Notes: a model not told the origin generated them from the sequence alone. A DNA stretch of 64,000 nt from Paeniglutamicibacter sulfureus (GCF_030512175.1 NZ_JAULBL010000002.1:99689-163688), one strand, 5' to 3'; shown: positions 34,987 through 44,497, counted from the stretch's first letter. Made by a program: numbers and translations.

Positions 34987-36384
34987 TTAGGCGTCCTGCG
35001 TTTGCTTCCAGGAGGACCATCCGGCGTAGCTGCCCTCGAGCTCGATGACGTCGAACCCGGCGCGGCGCAGGGCGGAGGCGGCCACGGAGTTGCGGACCCC
35101 GGACTGGCAGTAGCTCACGATCACGCCGTCGGCCGGCAGTTGGTCGGTGTGCCAGAGCACCCGTCCGGCGTTGAGCTGTTCGGAGCCGGGAATGTGTCCG
35201 GCGGTGTGCTCGGACTTGTTGCGCACATCCAAGACGATGGCCGCATCGAACCCTGCCAGGTCGGCCGGGTCCAGGGTCTGCGGGGTGTAGGTCGGAAGAC
35301 CCTCGAACGAGGTCACATATCCGGCGACGTTGTCGATGCCCACGCGGATGAGGTGGTCCCACATCTCCATGGCGCTCTCGCTGTCCGGAGCCAAGAGCAC
35401 CAGCGGTCGCTGGTCCGTTTCCGGGTCCACGGCCCAGGCCCCGTAGCTTGCGGCTTTGGTGCCGGCGGGGATGTTCAGCGCCCCGGAGACGGTGCCCTGA
35501 TGGACCTGGGTGTGGGGGCGGGTGTCGACCACGCCGATGTCATCCGCGGCCAGGGCGGTCGCGACGTCCGCGGTGGCCAGTTCTGCCAGCGGTGCGCGTT
35601 CGCCCAGGATGGCCGGGCCCTGGCGGTTTTCGCGCTTCATGCGGCCGAAATAGGCATGTGCGTCGGGCTGCCCGTCGAGCAGGGCCTCGACGAAGCCCGC
35701 CTCGTCGTTGGCCTCCAGGTAGGGACCCCACCATGCGAAGCTGCGCTCATACCCGACCGTGGAGGACGGGATCGCGCCCAGCGCCTTGCCGCAGGCGCTG
35801 CCGGCGCCGTGCCCGGGGTAGACCTGCACGTAGTCGGGCAGGGTCAGGAACTTTTCCTGGAGGGAAACGAACAGGTCGTGGGCCCCGGCGAAGCGGGTGT
35901 CGATCCCGCCAGCGGCCTCGTCGAGCAGGTCCGGGCGGCCCAGGTCGCCGGAGAAGACGAAGTCGCCCGAGAGCAGGAAGCCCGGTTTGTCACTGAAGGC
36001 GCCGTCGGTGACCAGGAAGGAAAGGTGTTCGGGGGTGTGTCCCGGCGTGTGCAGGGCGGTGGCGGTGATGTTTCCCAGGGTGATGGTGGACTGGTCAAGG
36101 AGGCGTTCGGCTTCGAATTCGTATTGCCAGTCCGGCCCGCCCTCGCCCGAAACGTAGATTGCCGCACCGGTGGCGGCGGCAAGTTCGCGGGTCCCGGAGA
36201 GGTAGTCGGCGTGGATGTGGGTCTCGGTGACGGCGGTGATCTTCATGCCGTTTTTCGCTGCAAGGTCCTGGTACACCTGGATGTCGCGGCGGGCGTCCAC
36301 CACGAGGGCCTCGCCCTTGGCCTGGCAGCCGATGAAGTAGCTGGCCTGCGCGAGGTCTTCGTCGTAAATACGTTCCAGAAGCAT
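34987..36384 (-). CDS. persulfide dioxygenase-rhodanese fusion (CstB/ETHE1-like)
   Basis: 465 residues. The N-terminal metallo-beta-lactamase domain has the non-haem iron motif THIHADYLSG (55-64), HTPGHTPEHLSF and the GDFVFSGD loop of persulfide dioxygenases; a central degenerate rhodanese lacks an active Cys, and a C-terminal rhodanese carries Cys426 in YCQSGVRNS. Such enzymes oxidise low-molecular-weight persulfides and make thiosulfate or sulfite. First gene of the operon, after two 16-bp CstR-type palindromes. Confidence 0.93.
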   Translation of the reverse strand: MLLERIYDEDLAQASYFIGCQAKGEALVVDARRDIQVYQDLAAKNGMKITAVTETHIHADYLSGTRELAAATGAAIYVSGEGGPDWQYEFEAERLLDQSTITLGNITATALHTPGHTPEHLSFLVTDGAFSDKPGFLLSGDFVFSGDLGRPDLLDEAAGGIDTRFAGAHDLFVSLQEKFLTLPDYVQVYPGHGAGSACGKALGAIPSSTVGYERSFAWWGPYLEANDEAGFVEALLDGQPDAHAYFGRMKRENRQGPAILGERAPLAELATADVATALAADDIGVVDTRPHTQVHQGTVSGALNIPAGTKAASYGAWAVDPETDQRPLVLLAPDSESAMEMWDHLIRVGIDNVAGYVTSFEGLPTYTPQTLDPADLAGFDAAIVLDVRNKSEHTAGHIPGSEQLNAGRVLWHTDQLPADGVIVSYCQSGVRNSVAASALRRAGFDVIELEGSYAGWSSWKQTQDA

Positions 36385-36426
36385 GTCTCTCCTTGTTGAT
36401 GGTCGTGGTTGGTTCGCCTACCCTCC

Positions 36427-36485
36427 ATACCCCCAGGGGTATGAACTTCACTTCAAACGATAATACCCCTAGGGGTATGCGTCAA
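36427..36485 (-). promoter_or_regulatory. CstR-type operators and promoter of the sulfur operon
   Basis: ATACCCCCAGGGGTAT (36427-36442) and the perfect palindrome ATACCCCTAGGGGTAT (36463-36478) precede the dioxygenase gene. On the minus strand TTGACG (36480-36485) can serve as -35 with a -10 TATCGT 17 bp on, so the distal operator fills the spacer exactly. Both sites are 16 bp (2-bp centre), unlike the 17-bp copper sites. Confidence 0.85.
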
Positions 36486-36589
36486 GTCATCCGCCGTCCA
36501 GACCCCAGGGTCGCTTGCCCCACAAAAAAGCGGCGGTCGGCACCATCCGCGCTGGCGCCGCCCACTGTTCGGCATGGGATGGCCGGGGC

Positions 36590-36766
36590 TTAGCGGCCAA
36601 AGAGGCGTGCGAAGAACCCGCCCTCCTTGCCGGTCCCCTTCGGGGCGTTCGGGTCGCAGGAGCAGCGTTCATTGCGTGGCACGTGGGCCATGACCTGCTT
36701 GACGTGCTGGCCGCATCCGGACCAGGTGATTTTTTGGCATTTGCGGCATTTGGTTGCTCGGCACAT
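36590..36766 (-). CDS. Cys-rich mini-protein (putative zinc-binding)
   Basis: 58 residues with GAAGGA nine bases upstream of ATG 36766. It has seven cysteines in a pattern like a knuckle domain: CRATKCRKC, GCGQH and CSC near residue 36, followed by a basic, glycine-rich tail. I know similar small proteins as conserved hypotheticals of actinobacteria; the Cys/His pattern suggests Zn binding. It starts about 70 bp from a CstR-type operator (36835), so it may belong to the persulfide regulon. Confidence 0.8.
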   Translation of the reverse strand: MCRATKCRKCQKITWSGCGQHVKQVMAHVPRNERCSCDPNAPKGTGKEGGFFARLFGR

Positions 36767-36834
36767 GTGGCGATTCCTTCGGTTTGGGATTGTCGATGGA
36801 GGCTCGTCCCTCCCCTGGTACTCGATTATGGCAC

Positions 36835-36894
36835 ATACCCCTAGGGGTATCGAGTATCCACTGTCAACGATACCCAGGAAACCCCCCGGGGTAT
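36835..36894. promoter_or_regulatory. divergent CstR-type operators between mini-protein and cstR
   Basis: The perfect palindrome ATACCCCTAGGGGTAT (36835-36850) and the near-perfect AAACCCCCCGGGGTAT (36879-36894) lie between the two divergent genes. The second abuts a plus-strand TATACAAT that could be the -10 of cstR, implying autoregulation. Confidence 0.82.
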
Positions 36895-36931
36895 ACAATT
36901 GAGAAAAACCAACACCGGGAGGAACCCCATC

Positions 36932-37189
36932 ATGGAACTTGAAGTGGACACCATGAAGCCCGTCATCAACAGGCTCAAGCGCGCCCAAGGACAGCTCAAC
37001 GCGGTGATTCGCATGCTGGAGGAAGGCAGCGACTGCCGCGCGGTCGTCACCCAGTTGTCCGCCGCGTCCAAGGCCATCGATCGCGCCGGGTTTGCCATCA
37101 TCGCCACCGGACTGGAGCAGTGCCTCAAAAGCGAGGACCCCACGGCCGACCGTGCCGACATGGAAAAGCTCTTTCTCTCGCTGGCCTAG
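36932..37189 (+). CDS. cstR: CstR-like persulfide-sensing repressor (CsoR family)
   Basis: 85 residues, DUF156 fold. Cys35 and Cys64 are 29 residues apart, the spacing of the persulfide-reactive pair Cys31/Cys60 in staphylococcal CstR, and the position of CsoR's copper-binding His is Gly60, so copper sensing is unlikely. ATG 36932 has GGGAGGA upstream. It is divergent from the sulfur operon and flanked by four 16-bp operators. Confidence 0.9.
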   Translation: MELEVDTMKPVINRLKRAQGQLNAVIRMLEEGSDCRAVVTQLSAASKAIDRAGFAIIATGLEQCLKSEDPTADRADMEKLFLSLA

Positions 37190-37547
37190 CCCGTCGCATG
37201 GCATATTCCTGGCCGAATCGTTCAGCTCCCGAGACGGGCGGCTACCGACTCATGAATCAGCTTAAATAGTGGGTCCAACCGTCACTTGCGGCATGTTGCG
37301 CCGGCCGCCAAACGAGTTGAAACGCTGGGCACCCAGCACCTTCATCGGCATTTCTCGCGGTGACAGCTCGTTCTGCAATGGTTGCGAGCAATTTGAGGTT
37401 GAGAACCACATGCCCCGGAACGTGGCAGAACCAATCACCGAGGGCCAATTTATGCGAATGGCCAGCTACGAGGCTTGGTGCCAAGGAAAACGCCGGCACT
37501 GAAGTGGTGGCAGGAAAGCCCATCACCGCTTAGCGAGAGCACACCAT
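37190..37547. other. intergenic; weak ORF at 37269-37502 (+)
   Basis: A 77-residue plus-strand frame (ending SYEAWCQGKRRH, with FCNGCEQF inside) could be a small gene or remnant, but has no clear ribosome site and I do not recognise it. The left inverted repeat of the neighbouring Tn3-type transposase would be expected here and was not found. Confidence 0.35.
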
Positions 37548-40500
37548 TCAGTCTTCCGCGCCGTCCTCGTCGTCGTCGAGTCCGAGTGTGTCCGGATCAC
37601 GGAGCGGGCGCAGGGTGCCGCCCGCCGGCTGGGTGGCGGTGAAGCTGTAGCGGCCGAGCAGGTTGAGGTTCTTGTGTTTGAGCGGGGAGAGCCGGGCCAC
37701 GTCCTCGTCGCGGATCTCGTGGCCCTCGGTGCGGAGCTGGGCGACTGCGGCGTCGAGGTAGCGGGTCGTCCAGAGCACGACGGCATTCAGGACCAGGCCG
37801 AGCGAGCCGAGTTGGTCCTCCATCCCGTCGCGGTACGCCTGGTGAATGGTGCCCTTCTTGCCGTGGCAGATCTCCCGGGCCAACTTGTGGCGGGACTCCT
37901 GCACGGTGAGCTGCTTGTGCATTTGCCGCCGGTAGGTGTCATCCACGGGGTCCACAACGGCAAGCAGGTGCAGGGTCTTGGCGATCCGCCCGTATTCGGC
38001 GAACGCCTGGCCAAGCGGTGTGGGGCGGCCCTCGTGCCCGAACATCCGCAGCAGGTCATAGGCGCGCACCTGGTTGGTGACCAAGGAGCCGGCCACCCGC
38101 AGCATGTCCGGCCAAGCCGTGAGCACCTTGTTCACGTTCACTTTGTTGTTGCGGGCCAGTGCCTCCAACGCTCCGTATCCGTCTGCCGGCTCGGCGCCGG
38201 GCATTTGGGCCTTCCAGAACCGTTGGTCTTCGAGGTCTCTGAAGCGCGGGGAGAAGCGGTAGCCGAGCATCTTGAAAATCCCGAAGACCGTGTCGGAGTA
38301 GGAGGCATTGTCGGTGGCGACCATCTCGGGCTTCACCCCGCCGTCCAGGTTCAACAGGGCGTCCAGGATGAACAGGGAGTCACGTGGGGTGCCGGGCACC
38401 ACCATCTGCCCGATGCCGGCCACCTGGTCGTTGATCGCGTTCAGCCAGGTGACGCCCTTCTTCTTTGCGAAGTACTTCGGCGAGGGCGCGGCGTTGATAG
38501 TGCGCACGGGAACGACGAAGCGCAGGCCGTCGACGGAGGCGAGCAGGCCCTTGCCCCAGAACTGCACGATGGGCACCCTGACTTGGGCTTCGATCAGAGC
38601 GGCGTTCGCCGCGGCGATGGTGGTGGTGCGCAGGTAGTACTGGTCAACGTGGACCAGCCGGGAGCGGGTGAGCGCCTCATGGCCCGGGTTGATCACCGGG
38701 GTCATGCCGATGTTGCAGGCTTCCGAGACAAGCAGCGCGACGATCGAGGTGCTCAGGTCCTTCATCCGGGTCTTGCCATCGCCCAGGTGCACGAAGGCGT
38801 CCAGGAATCCGGTCCAGGCGTTCACCTCGAAGAGCAGGTCCGGCAGGTCGATCTTCGGGAGCATCTTCTCCACCCGTCCGCGCAGCCACGCCAGCGACTT
38901 CGGCTCCCCGAGCGCGTGAAGCTTCTCCACATTCAGTTTCGCCCTCCCGCTGGGCTGCACCTCGATGCTGATCTTCGCGTCGTCACCGGCTTCTTCGAGG
39001 CGCTCGGCCATCTGCCTCCAAGTGGCATCCAGTACCTCGAGAAGTTCCCGCAGGTGCTGCTCGGCATCCTCCTCCAGGCTCAGGCCGGCCAGGATGTCCT
39101 CGCGCACCGCCTCCCACCCCGTGCCCATGAGCAGGCGGGCGCGTGGGTCAGACCAGCGGTGCGAGGGTGAGGCGAAGATGTCCCGACGCTTCAGGGCGCG
39201 GAAGAGCTGTTCCAGGACACACACCACGTACGCGTCGCGATCCACAGTCCCCTGGGGCAGCTCGGCGTTCGCATACACTGCCTGGTGCCAGTGCGGCGGC
39301 ACGAGTTTGTCGTCGATCTCCCGGGGCAGCAGCGGCTTCTCGCCGACCTTCCGACGCGAGAGTGCCGGCAGCTTCTTCACCCCGGCCAAGATCCGTACCC
39401 CGCCGGTCGCGGCTTCCAGCGCCGAGGTCTCACCCAACAGCGACAGGAACGGCTTGACGGTGTTGTAGCGCAGTGCCAGCGCACCACGCAGTGCGGTTTG
39501 CGCCGAATCGCCGTCCTGGGGCACCAACGTCACCACGGTGGCGGCCGCGCCCGACATCACCGACCGGGGCGCGATCTCCTCCAACGCCCGCCACAGTGCA
39601 GCCACATCCACATCGCCACCGGCCTCCTCGATGGACTCCAGCTTCTCGATGAACACCTTCGCCGCCCTGGCCACAATCCGGGACGCCTTCTCCAACTGTG
39701 GCAGGGTGGACAGGCGCTGCTTGTCGGTGGAGCGCTTCGCGGTGCTGATCAGCCTGGTCGCCATCAGGATCTCGAACAGGTCAAGGGCATCATCGATCGC
39801 CTTGGCCTCCAGATGGCGCATCACCGCGGTGAGTATCGCCGTGCGCTTGGGTTCCGCGGTCCGCTCCAGCTTCGGGGCCTTGGTGCCCAGCCCGTACCGG
39901 GCCAGCACGGCGAGCCGGTTCGGCGGTATCTGTTCCAGTTTCAGCCGGCCCAGCCCGAAGGCGGCGATGTCCTCAACCCGCTGCAACGCACCCTTCATCG
40001 CGGTGCCGGTGCTCCGCGTTGGCGGTCGACGCATCCGCTCCAGTTCCGAGTACCGGGTGCCCTCCGGTGTTTTCAGCGTGGCAACCAAGTCCCCGGGCAG
40101 CGCCGGATCCGCCCGCAGGGCGGCCTTGGCAACCGTGGCGTGCAGCCGCTTCTCGGCGATGGTGCGGACCTCGGAAACCTGCCGGGCCAGCACGTTCACC
40201 CCGGGTAGCAGCACCCGGTGCCGACGCAGCCAACCCGCCGCGTGGTTGAACAACGCGACAGGTCCCTCGGCGTGCGTCCATGCCCGCCCGTGCAGGAACG
40301 CCCTGAACCTTCGGCCGTGGTCGGGGTCCTCGTACTGGTGGTAGCCGTACGCATCGCGGATCTCCCACGCGTGTTCGTACGCCGTCTTTGGCCGCTCGGT
40401 GTATTCCTTGAGGCAGGAGGGATCCTCAATCTCCAGCTGTGCCGCCAGATGCTCAACGACCGGCCACGGCACAGCCGAGGGGTCCTCCAGGAACAGCCCG

Positions 40501-40685
40501 ATGTACCGGACCGTGCACATCTGCAGGGCGAAGCCCAGGCGGTTGTGGTCGCCTCGCCGCTTCGCGATCAGGCTCCGGTCCTCGTCGTCGAGGAAGAAGA
40601 AGCGCTCCAACTCGGGCCGCGTCGGTTCCTCGGCGAACCTTCCATAGGCCTCGGCCTGTTCATCAGTCAGAAATTCCACGGGCAT
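37548..40685 (-). CDS. tnpA: Tn3-family transposase TnpA
   Basis: 1045 residues from ATG 40685, the usual size for the family. The N-terminus (MPVEFLTDEQAEAYGRF) is the DUF4158 DNA-binding region; the C-terminal DDE catalytic part includes EMVATDNASYSDTVFGIFKMLGY (Asp), LEDQRFWK and a late SNPLVHVD-like block (SRLVHVDQYYLRT). No cognate resolvase lies next to it. A possible right end, GGGGACTACTGG read inward on the minus strand (40812-40823), has no matching left end, so the transposon boundaries are unresolved. Confidence 0.93.
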   Translation of the reverse strand: MPVEFLTDEQAEAYGRFAEEPTRPELERFFFLDDEDRSLIAKRRGDHNRLGFALQMCTVRYIGLFLEDPSAVPWPVVEHLAAQLEIEDPSCLKEYTERPKTAYEHAWEIRDAYGYHQYEDPDHGRRFRAFLHGRAWTHAEGPVALFNHAAGWLRRHRVLLPGVNVLARQVSEVRTIAEKRLHATVAKAALRADPALPGDLVATLKTPEGTRYSELERMRRPPTRSTGTAMKGALQRVEDIAAFGLGRLKLEQIPPNRLAVLARYGLGTKAPKLERTAEPKRTAILTAVMRHLEAKAIDDALDLFEILMATRLISTAKRSTDKQRLSTLPQLEKASRIVARAAKVFIEKLESIEEAGGDVDVAALWRALEEIAPRSVMSGAAATVVTLVPQDGDSAQTALRGALALRYNTVKPFLSLLGETSALEAATGGVRILAGVKKLPALSRRKVGEKPLLPREIDDKLVPPHWHQAVYANAELPQGTVDRDAYVVCVLEQLFRALKRRDIFASPSHRWSDPRARLLMGTGWEAVREDILAGLSLEEDAEQHLRELLEVLDATWRQMAERLEEAGDDAKISIEVQPSGRAKLNVEKLHALGEPKSLAWLRGRVEKMLPKIDLPDLLFEVNAWTGFLDAFVHLGDGKTRMKDLSTSIVALLVSEACNIGMTPVINPGHEALTRSRLVHVDQYYLRTTTIAAANAALIEAQVRVPIVQFWGKGLLASVDGLRFVVPVRTINAAPSPKYFAKKKGVTWLNAINDQVAGIGQMVVPGTPRDSLFILDALLNLDGGVKPEMVATDNASYSDTVFGIFKMLGYRFSPRFRDLEDQRFWKAQMPGAEPADGYGALEALARNNKVNVNKVLTAWPDMLRVAGSLVTNQVRAYDLLRMFGHEGRPTPLGQAFAEYGRIAKTLHLLAVVDPVDDTYRRQMHKQLTVQESRHKLAREICHGKKGTIHQAYRDGMEDQLGSLGLVLNAVVLWTTRYLDAAVAQLRTEGHEIRDEDVARLSPLKHKNLNLLGRYSFTATQPAGGTLRPLRDPDTLGLDDDEDGAED

Positions 40686-40971
40686 GAGACTGACAATAGC
40701 CGCCCCACTAGTGATCGAAAGTCTTCCGACGAAAATCTGCACGAAACTCCGCGCAACCTGGATCGCCTGAGCTAAACAATCATGATCAAGTGCCTAGCGC
40801 CAACCGCTGTACCAGTAGTCCCCAAGGCCGGGATAGGCGCCGAGGACAACCCCTTCGGTCAGCTTCTGAAAATCACGCGGATTATTCCGAGCCGTACAGG
40901 TGACTGCCCCATGCCTTAGAGGCGTTCAGGCGGCCATCGGAATAACCCGGGAATCGGAACAATCCACGTAA

Positions 40972-41325
40972 TCCCGAGGTCGGGATTACATCGATTTGCT
41001 CTTCTTCCACGTCGAGCAGCTGCGCTACGTGGTCGTGGAACTGAAGACCGGAAAGTTCCAGCCCGAATACGCCGGCAAGCTCCAGTTCTACATTGCCCTG
41101 GTCGATGACAAGCTCCGCCGCCCGGCCCACTCCCCCACCGTGGGGATCCTGATCTGCGGAAGCCGCAACGAACACACCGTCAGGTACGCCCTGAACCAGT
41201 CCAACACCCCCATGGCCGTGTCCACCTACACGTACGAGACCCTGCCTCCCGCTGAGCAACAGGCCCTTCCCGACGCCGACGAAATCACCGCCGCCCTGGA
41301 CTGGGCAGAACCGGATAAGCCGTAA
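40972..41325 (+). pseudogene. 5'-truncated DUF1016 (YhcG-type) nuclease gene
   Basis: Reads DYIDLLFFHVEQLRYVVVELK followed by GKFQPEYAGKLQFYIALVDD: the PDDEXK nuclease core of DUF1016 proteins (Asp, then Glu-x-Lys), complete to the normal C-terminus. The N-terminal two thirds are missing: an in-frame TAA lies directly upstream at about 40969. Loss probably came with the neighbouring Tn3-type element. Confidence 0.8.
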
Positions 41326-41723
41326 CCCTGCCCCATGCGGCATTGGTTGACGCGTTTGAGGCACGGTCCCACCGCGAGTTTCGGGGAGAACCCCGGATCG
41401 TGGCACGAATGCCTCATCAAACCGCCGCCTTCAGGAAGATCCGGGTCATGACGCTCTCGAGCCGAGTCCTGACTCTGACCGGACAGCTGGAGACACTATC
41501 TGAGGCCAAGGGCGGCGCCGCCACCACCCCCTCAAGGAGGCCCAGTCATGAAGCAACTACTTCCCGGAGGTTTACATTTGACACAACGTAGGGTCTTCCC
41601 TGAGGTATTGACGTGAGGCAACAGGGGGGTGCCCCTGCCCCCGCAACACGCCGACACGCGCAGCGGGTTAAAGAATCTTTTCCATCGATCCCATGTCTTC
41701 GCATCAATTGAACCAACGCGGGT

Positions 41724-41844
41724 AAAGGTACCTTTCACACCTTTACCCCCCGTTGGTGTTGGCCATTTTAAAGCCCTAGAAGCTTGTAAACGCCCTGAAC
41801 GAGCCCCTCCGCCGATATTTCAGGCGCGGAAAAAAGGTACCTTT
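41724..41844. repeat. two copies of the AAAGGTACCTTT palindrome (left cluster)
   Basis: Perfect 12-bp copies at 41724-41735 and 41833-41844, upstream of the ribbon-helix-helix gene. The same motif is densely repeated at 44498-45547. The surrounding 41326-42025 holds no gene I can support. Confidence 0.85.
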
Positions 41845-42025
41845 CACCCACTAGGGCCCAATACCCCTGAAACACTCTCAAACCCCGGACTCGCGCGGGC
41901 AGATGGCCTTCACTGATCCGGAACTACCTAGTGGTAATTTGATGAGTAGTTGGAAACAGTTACAACCCCAACCCCTTGGCCACGCCAACACCGGCGGCCT
42001 CAGCAGGAGAGCAAAGGACAAAGAC

Positions 42026-42253
42026 ATGGCTGCATCAGGAAACCGCGGAGGCGGTCGTCGGAGTAAAGGCGAGCGCTCCTTCGTGGGTACTCGCGTCCCG
42101 GTCGAGCAACACGAAAAGCTGAAAGAGGCCGCCGCGCGGGAAAACCTCTCCATCAGCGAGTTCGTGGAGAACCTCATCGCCTCTGCTGTCGAAAGCCCGG
42201 TGCACTCCGGTGCTGGACGGAAAGGGGCAGGTCGACTAACCGTCTCAGCTTAA
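42026..42253 (+). CDS. ribbon-helix-helix DNA-binding protein
   Basis: 75 residues with AAAGGA upstream of ATG 42026. A basic N-terminus (GNRGGGRRSKGERS) leads into a MetJ/Arc-type unit: beta strand FVGTRVPVEQHEKL, then two helices with SISEFVENLIASAVE. Such proteins act as plasmid copy-number repressors, antitoxins or partition proteins. It sits between the left repeat cluster and rep, so control of replication, or binding of the AAAGGTACCTTT sites, is plausible. No toxin gene is adjacent. Confidence 0.82.
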   Translation: MAASGNRGGGRRSKGERSFVGTRVPVEQHEKLKEAAARENLSISEFVENLIASAVESPVHSGAGRKGAGRLTVSA

Positions 42254-42258
42254 AAAAT

Positions 42259-42283
42259 AAGGGCCCGCACGAAGCGGGCCCTT
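42259..42283. terminator. hairpin between the RHH gene and rep
   Basis: Perfect 10-bp stem (arms AAGGGCCCGC and GCGGGCCCTT, loop ACGAA) five bases after the RHH stop. A-rich sequence precedes the stem, so the minus strand has a U-run after it; the element probably works in both directions. Confidence 0.75.
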
Positions 42284-42449
42284 GGAAGTATGCGTTCCCC
42301 GTCTGAGTGCTTGCCGGCCTTTAGACGAAGAAACGATTCAGTTGTAGTTGAAAATGTTGTAGGCCTGCCAGCTTCCAACAATCCCATCAGCGGGCTTTTG
42401 CCTGCCATCCTCAGTAAGGATTAGTGCCATCGTACAACAGCGCCATGGG

Positions 42450-44273
42450 GTGCTGCCACCGGTGCTGTCAAAATCTTCTGGGCGAGTCGCTTCGGCTTAC
42501 CCAGAAGCCGATGCGGCTTGGTCTTCGCTCACTCCCCTGATTGCCGGGCAGCCGCGCGTCCGTATTTCGCGTGACGGCGGTAAGAACTACCCCCAACGCT
42601 TTGAGCGCGATCTCACAGAATCGCGACCCGTTCAACCGGCAGCGGTGCTGATCTACGGGCGCGACGGTTTGTGCCGGACTTTGGCGCTCGACTTTGACTC
42701 GTCGGTATCCGGTGGCGAGGCCAGGGTTGAGGCCGACGTCCGGGCGGTCACCATCTTGTTGTATGACCATGGCGCACGTTGGATCGAGGATCGATCCCCC
42801 AACGGCGGACGGCACATCTATGTTCCGTTGTCCGAGCCGATGACATTTCTCCAGGCACGCGCCATGGTTGAAGCCTTGGCGACCCGCTACCGATCCCTGG
42901 ACCCGACTCCACACCAAAACCTTCGGCATGGCTGCATCCGTACGCCCGGCGCGACGCACAAATCCGGCGGAACACAGCAGCTAGCCATGAGCTTGTCGAT
43001 GGCCATGGACGTAGCAACCAACCGCAATGCGGCTGCAGTAATGTCCCGGCTGGCCAGATCACTGCACGCCGAACTGGAGGCAGTGGCCAAAGAACGTGTG
43101 ACCACCGAACAGGTGCCGGCTGTCGCCCCCAGTGGCGCACCAGAAATCATGTCCCGTCGAATCATGGTCATTGCCACCCAGGGCACCTATGAAACCTCGC
43201 GGTACGAGAGCCCGTCAGAAGCTCGCCAGGCTGTCCTGGTGGCTGCTGCGGCTGCGGGGATGCAGCTCACTGATATCCAGCGCCGCATTCAGCAAGGCGT
43301 CTGGCCTGGGTTGGCACAGTTCTACACCCGATACTCCCCCAGCCAACGTGGGGGCAGCTTGCGCAGGGATTGGGCGAGAGCAGCCAAATTCGTGGGATCA
43401 AACCCCGGAAACAAGCATGTCCTTAAAACCAACACAAGCGAGCCATCTTCACAGGGGGGGTGGGTACAAGGCTTTGAACCCGGATCAGATAACGAGCATC
43501 GTTTCATTCGTTCCTGGCGTGGTGCCCTCGCCCTGTCCGAAACGCGCTACCAAACCAGCAGGATTGGTCTGGGACGGCGCTTGGTGCTCCGATCTTTAGG
43601 GGCTGCTGCACATATGAAGGGAAGTCGTGTCGTTGAATTCGGGGTTCGGTCGTTGGCTATTTCATCCGGTATCGAACCCACCGCCGTGGCAGCTCATCTG
43701 CGCGCTCTACGGTCCGAAGCGGACCCACTGATTCGTCACGTTGGCGAAGCGCGGGGTATCCATGGAGACCAGTATGAACTGGTGATCCCCCAACATCTTC
43801 AGGATGTGGCCGACAAGCGCTCGTGGCCAGCCGGTAAGCTTCACGCCTTACGCCCAGCTTTCAGGGAGCTGGGCTCCGCGGCCGCCTTCGTTTACGAGGC
43901 CTTGGAGGACCTACCCACAACTCCCCCGGTGAGCGACATCGTCCGACGGACCGGACTGAGTCGAAGCGCCGTCCATGGAGCCCTTGAAGTGCTCGCCGCC
44001 TGGTCCCTGGCCGAGCGGACGCCCGCGGGCTGGTCGATAACCCTTGGAACGAACCTGAACGCCGTGGCGGAGGTCCTTGGCGTCTTGGAGACTGTTCTTG
44101 AGCAGGTGATCCGCTACAAACAGCAGCGTGAGCTGTGGCGCGAATGGCTGGCACGCCGAGGCTCGGGTCTGGTCATGCTTCCCTCCCCCGAGGAAGACTA
44201 CCCCTGGGAACAATTCTGTGGGCCACCGGATGATTGGACGCTGTCTGATTTGGCGCTGCGCGCTGCCGGATAG
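42450..44273 (+). CDS. plasmid replication protein with primase-like domain (Rep)
   Basis: 607 residues from GTG 42450. The N-terminal part resembles archaeo-eukaryotic-type primase/Prim-Pol domains: LALDFDSS (metal-binding Asp pair), DRSPNGGRHIYVPL and RHGCIRTPGATHKSGG with the conserved His. The C-terminus has a winged-helix unit (VSDIVRRTGLSRSAVHGALEVL) for origin binding. No helicase Walker motif was seen. Flanked by AAAGGTACCTTT arrays and followed by parA, it is the probable replication initiator. The start is uncertain, as no clear ribosome site was found. Confidence 0.78.
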   Translation: MLPPVLSKSSGRVASAYPEADAAWSSLTPLIAGQPRVRISRDGGKNYPQRFERDLTESRPVQPAAVLIYGRDGLCRTLALDFDSSVSGGEARVEADVRAVTILLYDHGARWIEDRSPNGGRHIYVPLSEPMTFLQARAMVEALATRYRSLDPTPHQNLRHGCIRTPGATHKSGGTQQLAMSLSMAMDVATNRNAAAVMSRLARSLHAELEAVAKERVTTEQVPAVAPSGAPEIMSRRIMVIATQGTYETSRYESPSEARQAVLVAAAAAGMQLTDIQRRIQQGVWPGLAQFYTRYSPSQRGGSLRRDWARAAKFVGSNPGNKHVLKTNTSEPSSQGGWVQGFEPGSDNEHRFIRSWRGALALSETRYQTSRIGLGRRLVLRSLGAAAHMKGSRVVEFGVRSLAISSGIEPTAVAAHLRALRSEADPLIRHVGEARGIHGDQYELVIPQHLQDVADKRSWPAGKLHALRPAFRELGSAAAFVYEALEDLPTTPPVSDIVRRTGLSRSAVHGALEVLAAWSLAERTPAGWSITLGTNLNAVAEVLGVLETVLEQVIRYKQQRELWREWLARRGSGLVMLPSPEEDYPWEQFCGPPDDWTLSDLALRAAG

Positions 44274-44497
44274 GAGCTAGGTGGTGTGACGAGTTTGCCG
44301 CCACTCTCCGCGCTGCGCGATCCATCTGGTGGGCGGTTTGCGCAAATGGTGGAAAAAGCACCTTTGTTTCCCGTGACATTGTTCGATTGATCTAGAGTCG
44401 CGGTGGGACCTCGGAGGCGGGGTTCGTCCTGTCGGGAAAATGCGCCAGTTCAACTTCACTCCCCCGGCCGACAGGCACGCCCTGGAAATTCGGTGTG

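Noticed and set aside
36899-36931. Upstream extension of the CstR-like protein
   Set aside because: The extension starts within the promoter region and lacks a ribosome site; ATG 36932 has GGGAGGA.
37500-40823. Complete Tn3-family transposon with both inverted repeats
   Set aside because: Only a doubtful right end (GGGGACTACTGG inward) was found; no matching left end or target duplication could be read.
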